Source: JAPPLB01 sp965204095 (GTDB taxonomy: Bacteria; Acidobacteriota; Terriglobia; Bryobacterales; UBA6623). From it: a stretch of 64,000 nt of DNA. A model generated the notes under the pieces. The model made no database searches. It saw only the letters and a list, made by a program, of their open reading frames with translations, and was not told the DNA's origin. The position numbers and the translations under genes were made by a program. Of this stretch, positions 26,845 through 34,865 are shown one piece after another. The first letter of the stretch is position 1, and every line of letters begins with the position of its first letter. The stretch spans positions 5,952,001 to 6,016,000 of the forward strand of contig OZ241991.1 in NCBI GenBank assembly GCA_965204095.1, in the 5' to 3' direction.

Positions 26845-28287
26845 TCAACCTTTGATGACGCCCATCGGGCGAAGTCGCGCTACTTTAGTTGCAAGGCCTG
26901 CGTTGTGCACGACTTCAATGACCTCGTCGACGTCTTTGTAGGCCTCGGGAACCTCTTCGAGGATGCCTCTTTTGCTATCGCTACGAATGAGGATGCCCTC
27001 TCGCTCGAGGTCTTTGATGACTCGTTTCAAATCACGTCCCTTTTTCGCAGCGGTGCGGCTGAGCTGCCGGCCGGCGCCATGGCAGCACGTCCCGAAGGTC
27101 TCGTCGACGGACCCTGATCGGCCCGCGAGGACCCAGGATGCCGTCCCCATGCTCCCTGGGATGAAGACGGGCTGACCGACCTGCTGATAGGAGGGAGTCA
27201 CTTCGGGATGTCCCGGAGGGAAGGCTCGTGTAGCGCCCTTGCGGTGGACAAGCACGTCTTGGGTCTTACCGGCGACCTCGTATCGCTCCTGCTTTGCAAT
27301 GTTGTGGCAGACATCGTAGATCACTTTGAGATGCACGTCGTTGCTGAAGATGCGCCGGAAGGCCTGACGCACGAAATGCGTCATTCCCTGGCGGTTTGCC
27401 CAGGCAAAGTTCGCCGCGCCGCGCATGGCTGCGAGATAGCTTTGGCCTTCACGGGAAGTCACCGGCACGCAGGCAAGCTGGCGGTCGGGAAGTTCAATAC
27501 CGTATTTCCGCATCGCCGGACCCATATCGCGCAGGAAGTCCGTGCAGACTTGGTGACCGAGTCCACGCGAGCCGGAATGAATCAGGACGACGACCTGCCC
27601 TTGGTACAGGCCGAACGTTTTGGCGGCTACCTCGTCATCCACACGCTGGACGTACTGAATCTCCAGAAAGTGGTTGCCGCTGCCCAGCGTACCGATCTGC
27701 GGCCGGCCTCGTTCCTTGGCTCGGAGGGATACCTTGTCCGGGTCGGCATCCGGCAGTGCGCCACGCGCTTCGGCGTACTCCCAGTCGTTGGTCTCTCCGT
27801 AGCCATGACGGACCATCCAACGCGCACCATCCACGAGCACGTCGTCGAGTTCCTTCGGACTGATCTTGATGTAGCCTGTGCCGCCGGTTCCGCAGGGGAC
27901 GTCGCGAAAGATCTGGTTGACGAGATCCTTCAAACGGGTCCGCACTTCATCGCGACAAAGGCTAGACCCCAATAAGCGTACTCCACAGTTGATATCGAAC
28001 CCGACTCCACCGGGCGAAACGACGCCGCTCGCACAGTCGACGGCCGCGACACCGCCGATCGGGAAGCCGTAGCCCTGGTGTATGTCGGGCATCGCGAGAC
28101 TGGACCCCACGATCCCCGGCAAGCAGGCCACGTTGGCTGCCTGGTCTAGAGAGCGGTCAGTGACGACCTTCTCGAGAATGTCCCGGCTGGCGTAGACGCG
28201 AACGTCGGTGAGCATGCCAGTCCCTTTGACTCGCGGGATACGCCAGCGGTAGTCGTCGACCTGCTCGATGAGGTGCGAAACGCTCAT
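26845..28287 (-). CDS. rtcB: RNA-splicing ligase RtcB
   Basis: GTP- and Mn-dependent ligase that joins 2',3'-cyclic phosphate to 5'-OH RNA ends, used in RNA repair. 480 residues from the ATG at 28287. Hallmarks are GVGFDINCGVRLL with the Mn-binding Asp and Cys, LGSGNHFLEIQYV, HSGSRGLGHQV, and the C-terminal guanylylation-site region GTCCHGAGRQLSRTAA. The ATG at 28287 overlaps the archease stop (ATGA), so the pair is translationally coupled. The upstream extension of the frame is archease shadow. No RtcR-type regulator is nearby. Confidence 0.96.
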   Translation of the reverse strand: MSVSHLIEQVDDYRWRIPRVKGTGMLTDVRVYASRDILEKVVTDRSLDQAANVACLPGIVGSSLAMPDIHQGYGFPIGGVAAVDCASGVVSPGGVGFDINCGVRLLGSSLCRDEVRTRLKDLVNQIFRDVPCGTGGTGYIKISPKELDDVLVDGARWMVRHGYGETNDWEYAEARGALPDADPDKVSLRAKERGRPQIGTLGSGNHFLEIQYVQRVDDEVAAKTFGLYQGQVVVLIHSGSRGLGHQVCTDFLRDMGPAMRKYGIELPDRQLACVPVTSREGQSYLAAMRGAANFAWANRQGMTHFVRQAFRRIFSNDVHLKVIYDVCHNIAKQERYEVAGKTQDVLVHRKGATRAFPPGHPEVTPSYQQVGQPVFIPGSMGTASWVLAGRSGSVDETFGTCCHGAGRQLSRTAAKKGRDLKRVIKDLEREGILIRSDSKRGILEEVPEAYKDVDEVIEVVHNAGLATKVARLRPMGVIKG

Positions 28288-28700
28288 ATGTCCAAAAAAA
28301 CTTCGGCCTGCCAGCGGCTGTTCTGCTGTTCTACTTTCAGTTGGTGATAAGTGACTGCCTTGATGATCAGCTCCCACGGATGCCGTTCCGGTTCACGCGG
28401 CTCACCGATCAGCATAGCGCGCAGACGGTCGGCAGCAATGTCGTCGACTCGAAAATCACGGGCCGCAAATTGGTTGGTATCGAATAGATAGAGCACTTCG
28501 CTGAGCCAATTGACCATCAGGTCTGGATAGTCGCCACCACGAGTCTCCAGTTCTCTCTCTTCAAGGCCGCTCAGAGTTTCCGGCTCCGTTGCAATCGCCA
28601 TCATGGCCCGCGCCGCGTTGCAAAAAAGCTCACTCGGGGAGGGACCCCAAGCCCTGAAACCGATATCGGCCGTGTGCTCCAGAATCTCGTATTCGTTCAC
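28284..28700 (-). CDS. Archease, RtcB-activating protein
   Basis: 138-residue archease, which speeds RtcB guanylylation and lets it turn over several times. The family start YEILEHTADIGFRAWG and the C-terminal motif AVTYHQLKVEQQ are present, as is LMVNWLSEVLYLFD. The acidic residues of the metal site (HTAD near the N-terminus and D in the C-terminal VFLDI) are intact. Coupled to rtcB by a 4-bp overlap; this pairing is common in bacteria and archaea. Confidence 0.95.
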   Translation of the reverse strand: MNEYEILEHTADIGFRAWGPSPSELFCNAARAMMAIATEPETLSGLEERELETRGGDYPDLMVNWLSEVLYLFDTNQFAARDFRVDDIAADRLRAMLIGEPREPERHPWELIIKAVTYHQLKVEQQNSRWQAEVFLDI

Positions 28701-28786
28701 TGGGTCATTGTAGACTGACGTTCCTCAGGAGCCTCGGAAGTCAGACCCATCCCTGACCCACGAGAATCATGCTGACCCCGAGTGAA

Positions 28787-30127
28787 TCAAGTCAGCCGGC
28801 GGAATCCGGTGTGGTGGATGGGGCCGCCGATGCGTTCGGCGGCATCGTTGTTTCCGATGGCTTGTTTGATCTCGGGAAGGATTTCATCCGCAGCAGCTAG
28901 ATAGCGATCGACATGCTCCGGGGCATGGGCGAGGCTTACGTACAAGGCCGAGCCGGCAAGGATCCCGAGATCGAGCATGCGCACAGTGAAGAGAGTTTCC
29001 AGAGCAAGCGCGTCTGGATGTTCGAAGCTGAACTTCGAGATGGCGGCATGGCCGCTGAACTTCATCACAACGCCATGCTTCTCAGACAACTGCTTAAGGC
29101 CAGTACGCCAGAGAGTCCCGATTTGAGCGGCGTGAGCAGGGACGTCGATGCGCTGCATCTTGCGAATCGCGGCGACAGCGGCGGCCGTGCCGACGCCTTC
29201 GGTCCAATAGGTGCTCGAAATGAAAGTGTCTTGGGCAGCTTGCATCACAGAGGCCCTGCCGAGCACAGCTCCCATGGCATGTCCGTTGCTCATGGCTTTG
29301 GCAAAAACGGCGACATCGGGTTCGACGCTGTATCTGCGATGAGCGCCTCCGAGGACAAGCCGCCAGCCCACCGAGATCTCGTCAAAAACAAGCGCCGCAC
29401 CGATCTCATCGCACAACGAGCGAACTCCTTCGAGGAAGCCGGATTCGGGGTCAGCGGATCGCGTAGGCTCCATGATGACGGCGGCCAAGTCCGATCTGTG
29501 TCGAGAGACGATAGCTTCGAGTTGATCGAGCCGGTTGTACTCGAAAGGAAGGATGGTTCCACCGAGCAATGTCGGGACGCCCACCGGGGACAGGCCGGGA
29601 AGCAAGTGGCCTTGGAGGGCATCGATGGCGCCGCCGGGCGAGAGGTTGGCGGCAAGATACCAATCGTGCCAGCCATGATAGCCACAGATTGCGATGAGAT
29701 TGCGTTTGTTGGCGGCGCGGACGATCCGCGCGGCGATAGACATCGATTCGCCGCCGGCGCGGGCGTAGCGAACCTGGTCGGCCCAAGGATGGATATCGGT
29801 GAGCAACTCGGCCAGCTCGACCTCTTCGGGGTTGTTCAGCGTGCACATCGATCCGCGTTGCACGCGTCTCGTGACCGCCTCAGTCACATCAGGATCGGCG
29901 TAGCCGAGCAAACACGAGCCGATGCCCATGATGGACATGTCGAGGTATTTGCGTCCGTCGAGGTCGATGATTGTGCAACCGTGAGCTTCCTGGTAGTAGG
30001 GCGGCCACTGATCCGGCGCAAACTGCTCGGGGCGTTTGCTGAGGAGTTGTGTTCCCCCGGGGATAAGGGTTTTCGCTTTGCGGTAGAGGGCCTGGTTTGA
30101 GGATTGCGTTTCTGCGGTCGTAGTCAT
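28787..30127 (-). CDS. Class III PLP aminotransferase (glutamate-1-semialdehyde aminomutase-like)
   Basis: 446 residues of fold-type I aminotransferase closest to the GSA-aminomutase branch. PLP lysine in VAVFAKAMSNGHAMGAVLG, the Asp in LVFDEISVGWR, and the substrate-loop GYHGWHDWY are present. The start RKAKTLIPGGTQLLSKRPEQF is shared with sugar- or amino-acid-modifying relatives rather than with HemL. It is not a true HemL by context, since no haem genes are near. Divergent from an MFS transporter 88 bp away, which may handle the same metabolite. Confidence 0.85.
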   Translation of the reverse strand: MTTTAETQSSNQALYRKAKTLIPGGTQLLSKRPEQFAPDQWPPYYQEAHGCTIIDLDGRKYLDMSIMGIGSCLLGYADPDVTEAVTRRVQRGSMCTLNNPEEVELAELLTDIHPWADQVRYARAGGESMSIAARIVRAANKRNLIAICGYHGWHDWYLAANLSPGGAIDALQGHLLPGLSPVGVPTLLGGTILPFEYNRLDQLEAIVSRHRSDLAAVIMEPTRSADPESGFLEGVRSLCDEIGAALVFDEISVGWRLVLGGAHRRYSVEPDVAVFAKAMSNGHAMGAVLGRASVMQAAQDTFISSTYWTEGVGTAAAVAAIRKMQRIDVPAHAAQIGTLWRTGLKQLSEKHGVVMKFSGHAAISKFSFEHPDALALETLFTVRMLDLGILAGSALYVSLAHAPEHVDRYLAAADEILPEIKQAIGNNDAAERIGGPIHHTGFRRLT

Positions 30128-30215
30128 GGTGCATTGCTCGAAGCGTGACGGTCAGCGGCAATTCTAACACCGCTTCGGCAATTTGCATGGTTGGGATGCG
30201 AGAGTGAATGGATCG

Positions 30216-31412
30216 ATGCGACTCTATTTCATCGCTGCGCTTACGGACTTCGTACAGGTGCTGTTTCTCTTTGCTGCGACACGTTACATCGCAGAGCATC
30301 AACTGGACGCCATGCCGTTGGGCATTCTTGGGGCGTGCAACTTCGTCGCCTATGCTGCGAGCTGCGGCATTTCCGGTTATTTGTCGGATCGGTTTGGGCG
30401 ACGACGTTTGATCGTGCTGGGATCACTCGTCTTTGTCACAGCGTTCATGGTGTCGCTACGATCGCTGGACCCACCGCTGGTTTATGTGGCGGTCGTGCTG
30501 TCGGGGACGGCGGCCGGAATGGTGTTGCCACCCGTGATGGCCTTGATCACGGCCGGGCAAGTGTCCGGCGATCACGGCCGGGCGGCGTCGGCGCCGATTG
30601 TGGCGTTTTGCATTTGGTGGAACGTGGGCGTGTTCTTCGGGCAGTCGAGTGGAGGTTTGCTGTTTCAGGTCGGTCCCGAGACTTGTCTGTATACGGCACT
30701 GACGGCCAGCGTGATCATCGCCCCGCTGATTCTCAGTGTCCACCGCCCTCCGCCGGCCTCAATCCCTGTGGACACGACACGCAGATCCGAACCGGAGAAT
30801 TCCGCGGCGCCGCGGTTCTTCGCCGTGACAGCCTGGCTGGCGAACCTCAGCGGTGCGTTCACGGCGAGTTTGATGATCTTCATCTTCCCGAAGCTCGCGA
30901 CGTCTTTGGAGATTTCTTCTTCGACGCATGGCTTCATGCTGGCTGCGATGCGGGCGGTCGTGATCGGGATGTACATTCTGTTGCACTTCAGCCAATTCTG
31001 GCGGCATCGGATGTGGCCTTCGTTTGCTGCTCAGGCGGTAGCAGTATTCGGTCTGCTGCTGTTAGCGACGGGCAACACGGCTGCTTTACTGACCGCGGGC
31101 CTGATGTGCGCGGGCGTGATGACCGGCTACATCTACTTCACCGGGGTCTTTTATTCGACGACAAGCTTTCACCATGAGCGGAAAGGCCTCGCCAGTGGAA
31201 TCCACGAAGGGACCTATGCGCTTGGATTCACCGGCGGGGCTCTCGGCGGGGCATACCTCGTGAGCGTGGCAGGAATCCGTACGCCCTTCGAGATGAGCAT
31301 CGCCGTTCTTCTCAGCCTTATGGTCGTGCAGTTGCTGACCCGTGTGATCGTCAGAGGGCGGATGAGGCAGACACGGGTCGAGCCTCTGAGCGGAACACCT
31401 GGAAGACGTTAG
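30216..31412 (+). CDS. Major facilitator superfamily transporter
   Basis: 398 residues with about 12 predicted membrane helices. The loop after helix 2 carries the MFS signature GYLSDRFGRRRL. A second half begins around RFFAVTAWLANLSGAF. The ATG at 30216 was chosen since helix 1 (MRLYFIAALTDFVQVLFLF) begins there; an in-frame GTG at 30204 is possible. Divergently transcribed from the class III aminotransferase, with an 88-bp gap holding both promoters. Substrate unknown. Confidence 0.85.
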   Translation: MRLYFIAALTDFVQVLFLFAATRYIAEHQLDAMPLGILGACNFVAYAASCGISGYLSDRFGRRRLIVLGSLVFVTAFMVSLRSLDPPLVYVAVVLSGTAAGMVLPPVMALITAGQVSGDHGRAASAPIVAFCIWWNVGVFFGQSSGGLLFQVGPETCLYTALTASVIIAPLILSVHRPPPASIPVDTTRRSEPENSAAPRFFAVTAWLANLSGAFTASLMIFIFPKLATSLEISSSTHGFMLAAMRAVVIGMYILLHFSQFWRHRMWPSFAAQAVAVFGLLLLATGNTAALLTAGLMCAGVMTGYIYFTGVFYSTTSFHHERKGLASGIHEGTYALGFTGGALGGAYLVSVAGIRTPFEMSIAVLLSLMVVQLLTRVIVRGRMRQTRVEPLSGTPGRR

Positions 31413-31490
31413 GTCGCGCTGGAAAGCGAGTCTCGCCTCCTTTCGGTTCTTATCTAGAATGAAATGGAGTACGTCCGAACGAACGGCTGA

Positions 31491-32006
31491 ATGATCAGGA
31501 AAATTATCAAATACGGCGACCCGGTCCTTGAACAGTACTGCGAACCGGTCGAGGAGTTCGATGAGCCCGAGTTGCATCGACTCGTCGCAGATATGTTCGA
31601 GACGATGAACGATGCCCGCGGCGTCGGACTGGCTGCGCCCCAAGTCGGGCTCCTGAAGCGGCTCACGGTCATCGACTGCTCGGCGGGAGAAGATCCTGAG
31701 CAAAAACTCGTGCTTATCAATCCAGAAATCTTGGAGACGGAAGGCGAACAGATCGGTGAGGAAGGGTGTCTCAGCATCCCGGGGTTCCAAGGAGACATCA
31801 CACGCGCCCAGAGGGTTGTTGTAAGGGCTCGTGACGCGAAAGGCGGGAGTTTCGAAGTGGAAGGAGATGGTCTGCTGGCGCGCGCGATCCTCCACGAGAA
31901 CGATCATTTGAACGGGGTACTGTTCCTGCGGCACCTGACACCGCTCAAGCGGGAACTCATCAAGCGCAAGATCCGGAAGTTACGAAAAAAAGGCGAGTGG
32001 GACTAG
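31491..32006 (+). CDS. def: Peptide deformylase
   Basis: Def removes the formyl group from nascent proteins. 171 residues with the three family motifs: GVGLAAPQVG, EGCLSIPG (metal-binding Cys) and HENDHLNGVLF (HExxH zinc/iron site). The C-terminus ends KIRKLRKKGEWD. The stop codon is TAG at 32004-32006, and the CTAG that contains it is also the target tetranucleotide of MITE copy G, so the repeat begins at the stop. fmt follows after the repeat, and normally def and fmt are adjacent. Confidence 0.96.
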   Translation: MIRKIIKYGDPVLEQYCEPVEEFDEPELHRLVADMFETMNDARGVGLAAPQVGLLKRLTVIDCSAGEDPEQKLVLINPEILETEGEQIGEEGCLSIPGFQGDITRAQRVVVRARDAKGGSFEVEGDGLLARAILHENDHLNGVLFLRHLTPLKRELIKRKIRKLRKKGEWD

Positions 32007-32186
32007 CCTGCGTTTCTCGCGACCCGGCTGCCGAAGCACGCGATACGACCGCCATGACTTCGTTGTGCTGGCTTGCCGTGCTCGACGCATGGTCAAACAC
32101 GCCTGCGCGCGCCAAGCGGCTCACGGCTCGTCCTGACGGCCCTCTTACACACTTCACCTCGTCACGTGGTGAGAAAAGCAGGTTAA
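32003..32186 (-). mobile_element. MITE-like repeat, copy G
   Basis: 184 bp in reverse orientation with CTAG on the left and TTAA on the right, somewhat more diverged than most copies. It lies exactly between def and fmt, starting at the def stop codon and ending 5 bp before the fmt start. Confidence 0.82.
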
Positions 32187-32190
32187 GCCC

Positions 32191-33129
32191 ATGAGGGTGG
32201 TGTTCATGGGTACGCCGGCGTTCGCAGTGCCGACGCTCTCCGCTCTGGTGGATGCGGGCTACTCTGTGGAACTGATCGTCACGCAGCCTGATCGGCCCGC
32301 CGGACGGAAGCAGATACTGAAGCCGCCGCCGGTGAAGCTGAAGGCGCTTGACCTGGGCCTGCCGGTATTTCAGCCCCTTCGCGTGAAGACTCCCGACTCA
32401 TGCGAGCGACTCCAAGCTATCGCTCCCGAAGTGATTGTGGTTGTGGGCTATGGACAGATCATTCCCCGGAACATCATCGACTTGCCTCCATATGGTTGCA
32501 TCAACGTCCATGCATCCTTGCTCCCGAAGTACCGCGGCGCCGCGCCTATCAACTGGGCGATTGCGAACGGTGAAGTGCGAACCGGAGTGACGACGATGAA
32601 GATCGTTTTCGAGTTGGATGCCGGTGACATGCTGCTGAAGCGCGAGACGCCGATCGGGTTCGACGAGACGGCTGAACAGCTCAGTCAGCGCTTGGCTCCG
32701 ATCGGAGCCGCATTGCTGATCGAGACGCTCGAGGGTTTGGCAGACGGCTCGATCATACCCGAGCCCCAAAATGAAGACGAGGTTACGGTGGCCCCGATCC
32801 TGAAACGCGGAGACGGAGAGATCGATTGGAGCCTGACGGCTCCCCGGATTTACGACCGTCTGCGCGGGTTTACTCCATGGCCAGGCATCCATACCTACTT
32901 TCGAGGCCGCCGGCTACAAATCCACCGCGCTCGGCCTCTCGACAAGAGTGGGCCTGCGCCGGGCCGGATTTCGACATCGGAAGACCGGCTTCACGTAGGC
33001 TGTGGGGGATCATCATTGCTCGCAGTGGACGAGGTGCAGCCTGAAGGCAAGAGACGCATCGAGGCTTCTGACTTCGTGAGAGGATACCGACCCGAGGCGG
33101 GCGAACGATTAGGAGAGATCCGTCAGTGA
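32191..33129 (+). CDS. fmt: Methionyl-tRNA formyltransferase
   Basis: Formylates initiator Met-tRNA with 10-formyl-THF. 312 residues. The N-terminal MRVVFMGTPAFAVPTLSAL, the SLLPKYRGAAPI loop with the conserved catalytic Asn/His/Asp region (CINVHASLLPKYRG), and a C-terminal OB-like domain (PWPGIHTYFRGRRLQIH) are all present. The start is only 5 bp after MITE copy G, so its ribosome-binding site must fall inside the repeat's end. It overlaps argJ by 4 bp (GTGA). Confidence 0.96.
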   Translation: MRVVFMGTPAFAVPTLSALVDAGYSVELIVTQPDRPAGRKQILKPPPVKLKALDLGLPVFQPLRVKTPDSCERLQAIAPEVIVVVGYGQIIPRNIIDLPPYGCINVHASLLPKYRGAAPINWAIANGEVRTGVTTMKIVFELDAGDMLLKRETPIGFDETAEQLSQRLAPIGAALLIETLEGLADGSIIPEPQNEDEVTVAPILKRGDGEIDWSLTAPRIYDRLRGFTPWPGIHTYFRGRRLQIHRARPLDKSGPAPGRISTSEDRLHVGCGGSSLLAVDEVQPEGKRRIEASDFVRGYRPEAGERLGEIRQ

Positions 33130-34304
33130 ATCTACCTCTGGGCTATCGTTTCGCGGCCTTGTATGCGGGGATCCGAAAGAATCCGGAACTCGATTTGGCG
33201 CTCATGGTGTCGGATCCGGAGGCCGCGGCAGCGGGCGCCTTCACACGCAATGTGGTCAAGGCGGCGCCGGTTGTTCTCTGTGAACGGCATTTGAAGCAAT
33301 CCAAGGGCCGCTGTCGAGCGATCATTGTCAACGCCGGCAATGCCAACTGCGCTACGCCGACGATGGCGCAAGTAGCACGTGCAACGGCGAGCGCAACAGC
33401 GAAAGCCGTGGGTGTGCCTGTGAACCGCGTTCTGGTTTCTTCGACCGGCGTCATTGGCGAGCCGCTTGACGAGAAGCTCATCATCGAGGTCCTTCCCACG
33501 CTGTTTGGACAGCTTTCACAGCAGCATTTTCCGGAAGCAGCCCGAGCGATCATGACGACAGACACGGTCCCGAAGACCGCCTGGAGCGTGGTCGAAATGC
33601 CGGAAGGCGAGGTTCGGATTGCCGGTATGGCCAAGGGCGCCGGGATGATCCAGCCGAACATGGCGACCATGCTGAGCTACATTTTTACGGATGCCGCGAT
33701 TCCCGCCGGCGAGCTTCGAAAGATGCTGAAGACGGTGCTGGGCCGAACTTTCAACCGCATCTCCGTGGACTCGGATACATCGACGAACGACACGGTTCTG
33801 CTGCTGGCCAACGGGGCGTCGGGAGTAGCGGTCGCGAAAGCGAACCGCGAGAGGTTCGAGTCCGCACTCGGCAACGTTGCCGAATCGCTGGCGATAGCGA
33901 TTGCCCGCGATGGCGAGGGCGCCCGCAAGCTTCTGACCATCGATGTTGAAGGTGCGGTGAACGAGCGAGCCGCTGAAACCATCGCGAGAGCGATCGCCAA
34001 CTCCCCGCTGGTCAAGACAGCGATTGCCGGGGCTGATCCGAATTGGGGGCGCTTTCTTTCCTCCGCCGGTGCGAGCGGCGTCGAATTCGATCCGTCGCAG
34101 GTGGATATCCATGTGAACGGCTTTCTCGTTTGCCGCTACGGTTGCCGTGCGGATTTCGACGAGCCGGAAGTCCAGAAGACAATGGAGGCGGACGAGATCC
34201 ACCTTCGGTTTCGCATTCGTGGCGGCGGCTCCGGGTGTGCTCGATTTTGGACCTGCGACATGACCGAAGAGTACATCCGGATCAATGCGGAGTATCGAAC
34301 GTAG
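33126..34304 (+). CDS. argJ: Bifunctional glutamate N-acetyltransferase/ornithine acetyltransferase
   Basis: ArgJ recycles the acetyl group in arginine synthesis. 392 residues. The self-cleavage site is in KGAGMIQPNMATML, where cleavage before the Thr (of A-T-M-L) produces the nucleophile. IVNAGNANCAT and the C-terminal GADPNWGRFLSSAG are also diagnostic. The start is a GTG overlapping the fmt stop (GTGA), so fmt and argJ are coupled. No other arg genes are in the window. Confidence 0.96.
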   Translation: MNLPLGYRFAALYAGIRKNPELDLALMVSDPEAAAAGAFTRNVVKAAPVVLCERHLKQSKGRCRAIIVNAGNANCATPTMAQVARATASATAKAVGVPVNRVLVSSTGVIGEPLDEKLIIEVLPTLFGQLSQQHFPEAARAIMTTDTVPKTAWSVVEMPEGEVRIAGMAKGAGMIQPNMATMLSYIFTDAAIPAGELRKMLKTVLGRTFNRISVDSDTSTNDTVLLLANGASGVAVAKANRERFESALGNVAESLAIAIARDGEGARKLLTIDVEGAVNERAAETIARAIANSPLVKTAIAGADPNWGRFLSSAGASGVEFDPSQVDIHVNGFLVCRYGCRADFDEPEVQKTMEADEIHLRFRIRGGGSGCARFWTCDMTEEYIRINAEYRT

Positions 34305-34326
34305 AGTTTTTCCCGGGAGTGCGTGG

Positions 34327-34755
34327 ATGGGATTGACTCGACGACAGTTCACGCAACTGGCTGTTTTCGTTGCCGCTTACCCTGAGGCTCGAGCGGACCA
34401 GGCGGCCGTCTCGCGAATGCTGCGGGATGCGAGCCGCGCCCTGCAAGCGCGCAACGCCGCGTTGTTCTTGAACCATTTCGATCGCGAGCGCTTCGAAGCG
34501 TACCCGCAACTTGAAGCGAACGTGGTCGTGCTGACCCAACAAAGGGACTTGGCCTCTTCGATCCGCATCGAGCAGATCGTTCAGGAAGGGGACTTCTTTC
34601 GAGTGCGGATCGATTGGCTGTTGCAGATATCGCCTCTCGGTCGTGCGGGGTCCGTTGAAACGCGCAGGAGCATGATCGATGTCAGGGTTGCACGAGCCAG
34701 GTCGAAGTGGAGCATCGTCGCATTCGGCCCCGTCGACTTTCTCCGGCCCGCCTGA
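34327..34755 (+). CDS. Small secreted protein with Tat-like signal, unknown function
   Basis: 142 residues from ATG 34327, 22 bp after argJ. The N-terminus MGLTRRQFTQLAVFVAAYPEARA is shaped like a twin-arginine signal (RRxF) and cleavage site. The rest (RDASRALQARNAALFLNHFD ... SKWSIVAFGPVDFL) looks like an NTF2-type or SnoaL-like small alpha/beta domain, with no recognisable catalytic residues. Probably the last gene of the fmt-argJ unit. Function unknown. Confidence 0.65.
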   Translation: MGLTRRQFTQLAVFVAAYPEARADQAAVSRMLRDASRALQARNAALFLNHFDRERFEAYPQLEANVVVLTQQRDLASSIRIEQIVQEGDFFRVRIDWLLQISPLGRAGSVETRRSMIDVRVARARSKWSIVAFGPVDFLRPA

Positions 34756-34865
34756 TCGGGCCGTAAAGCTCCGAGTTCGTTTTGAATGCAGGCCGAGAGC
34801 GGCCGGCGTATGACGTCACTGCCGCACAGCATCCACGGGGTCGCTGGGGGTATCTGCTCCTCCCG

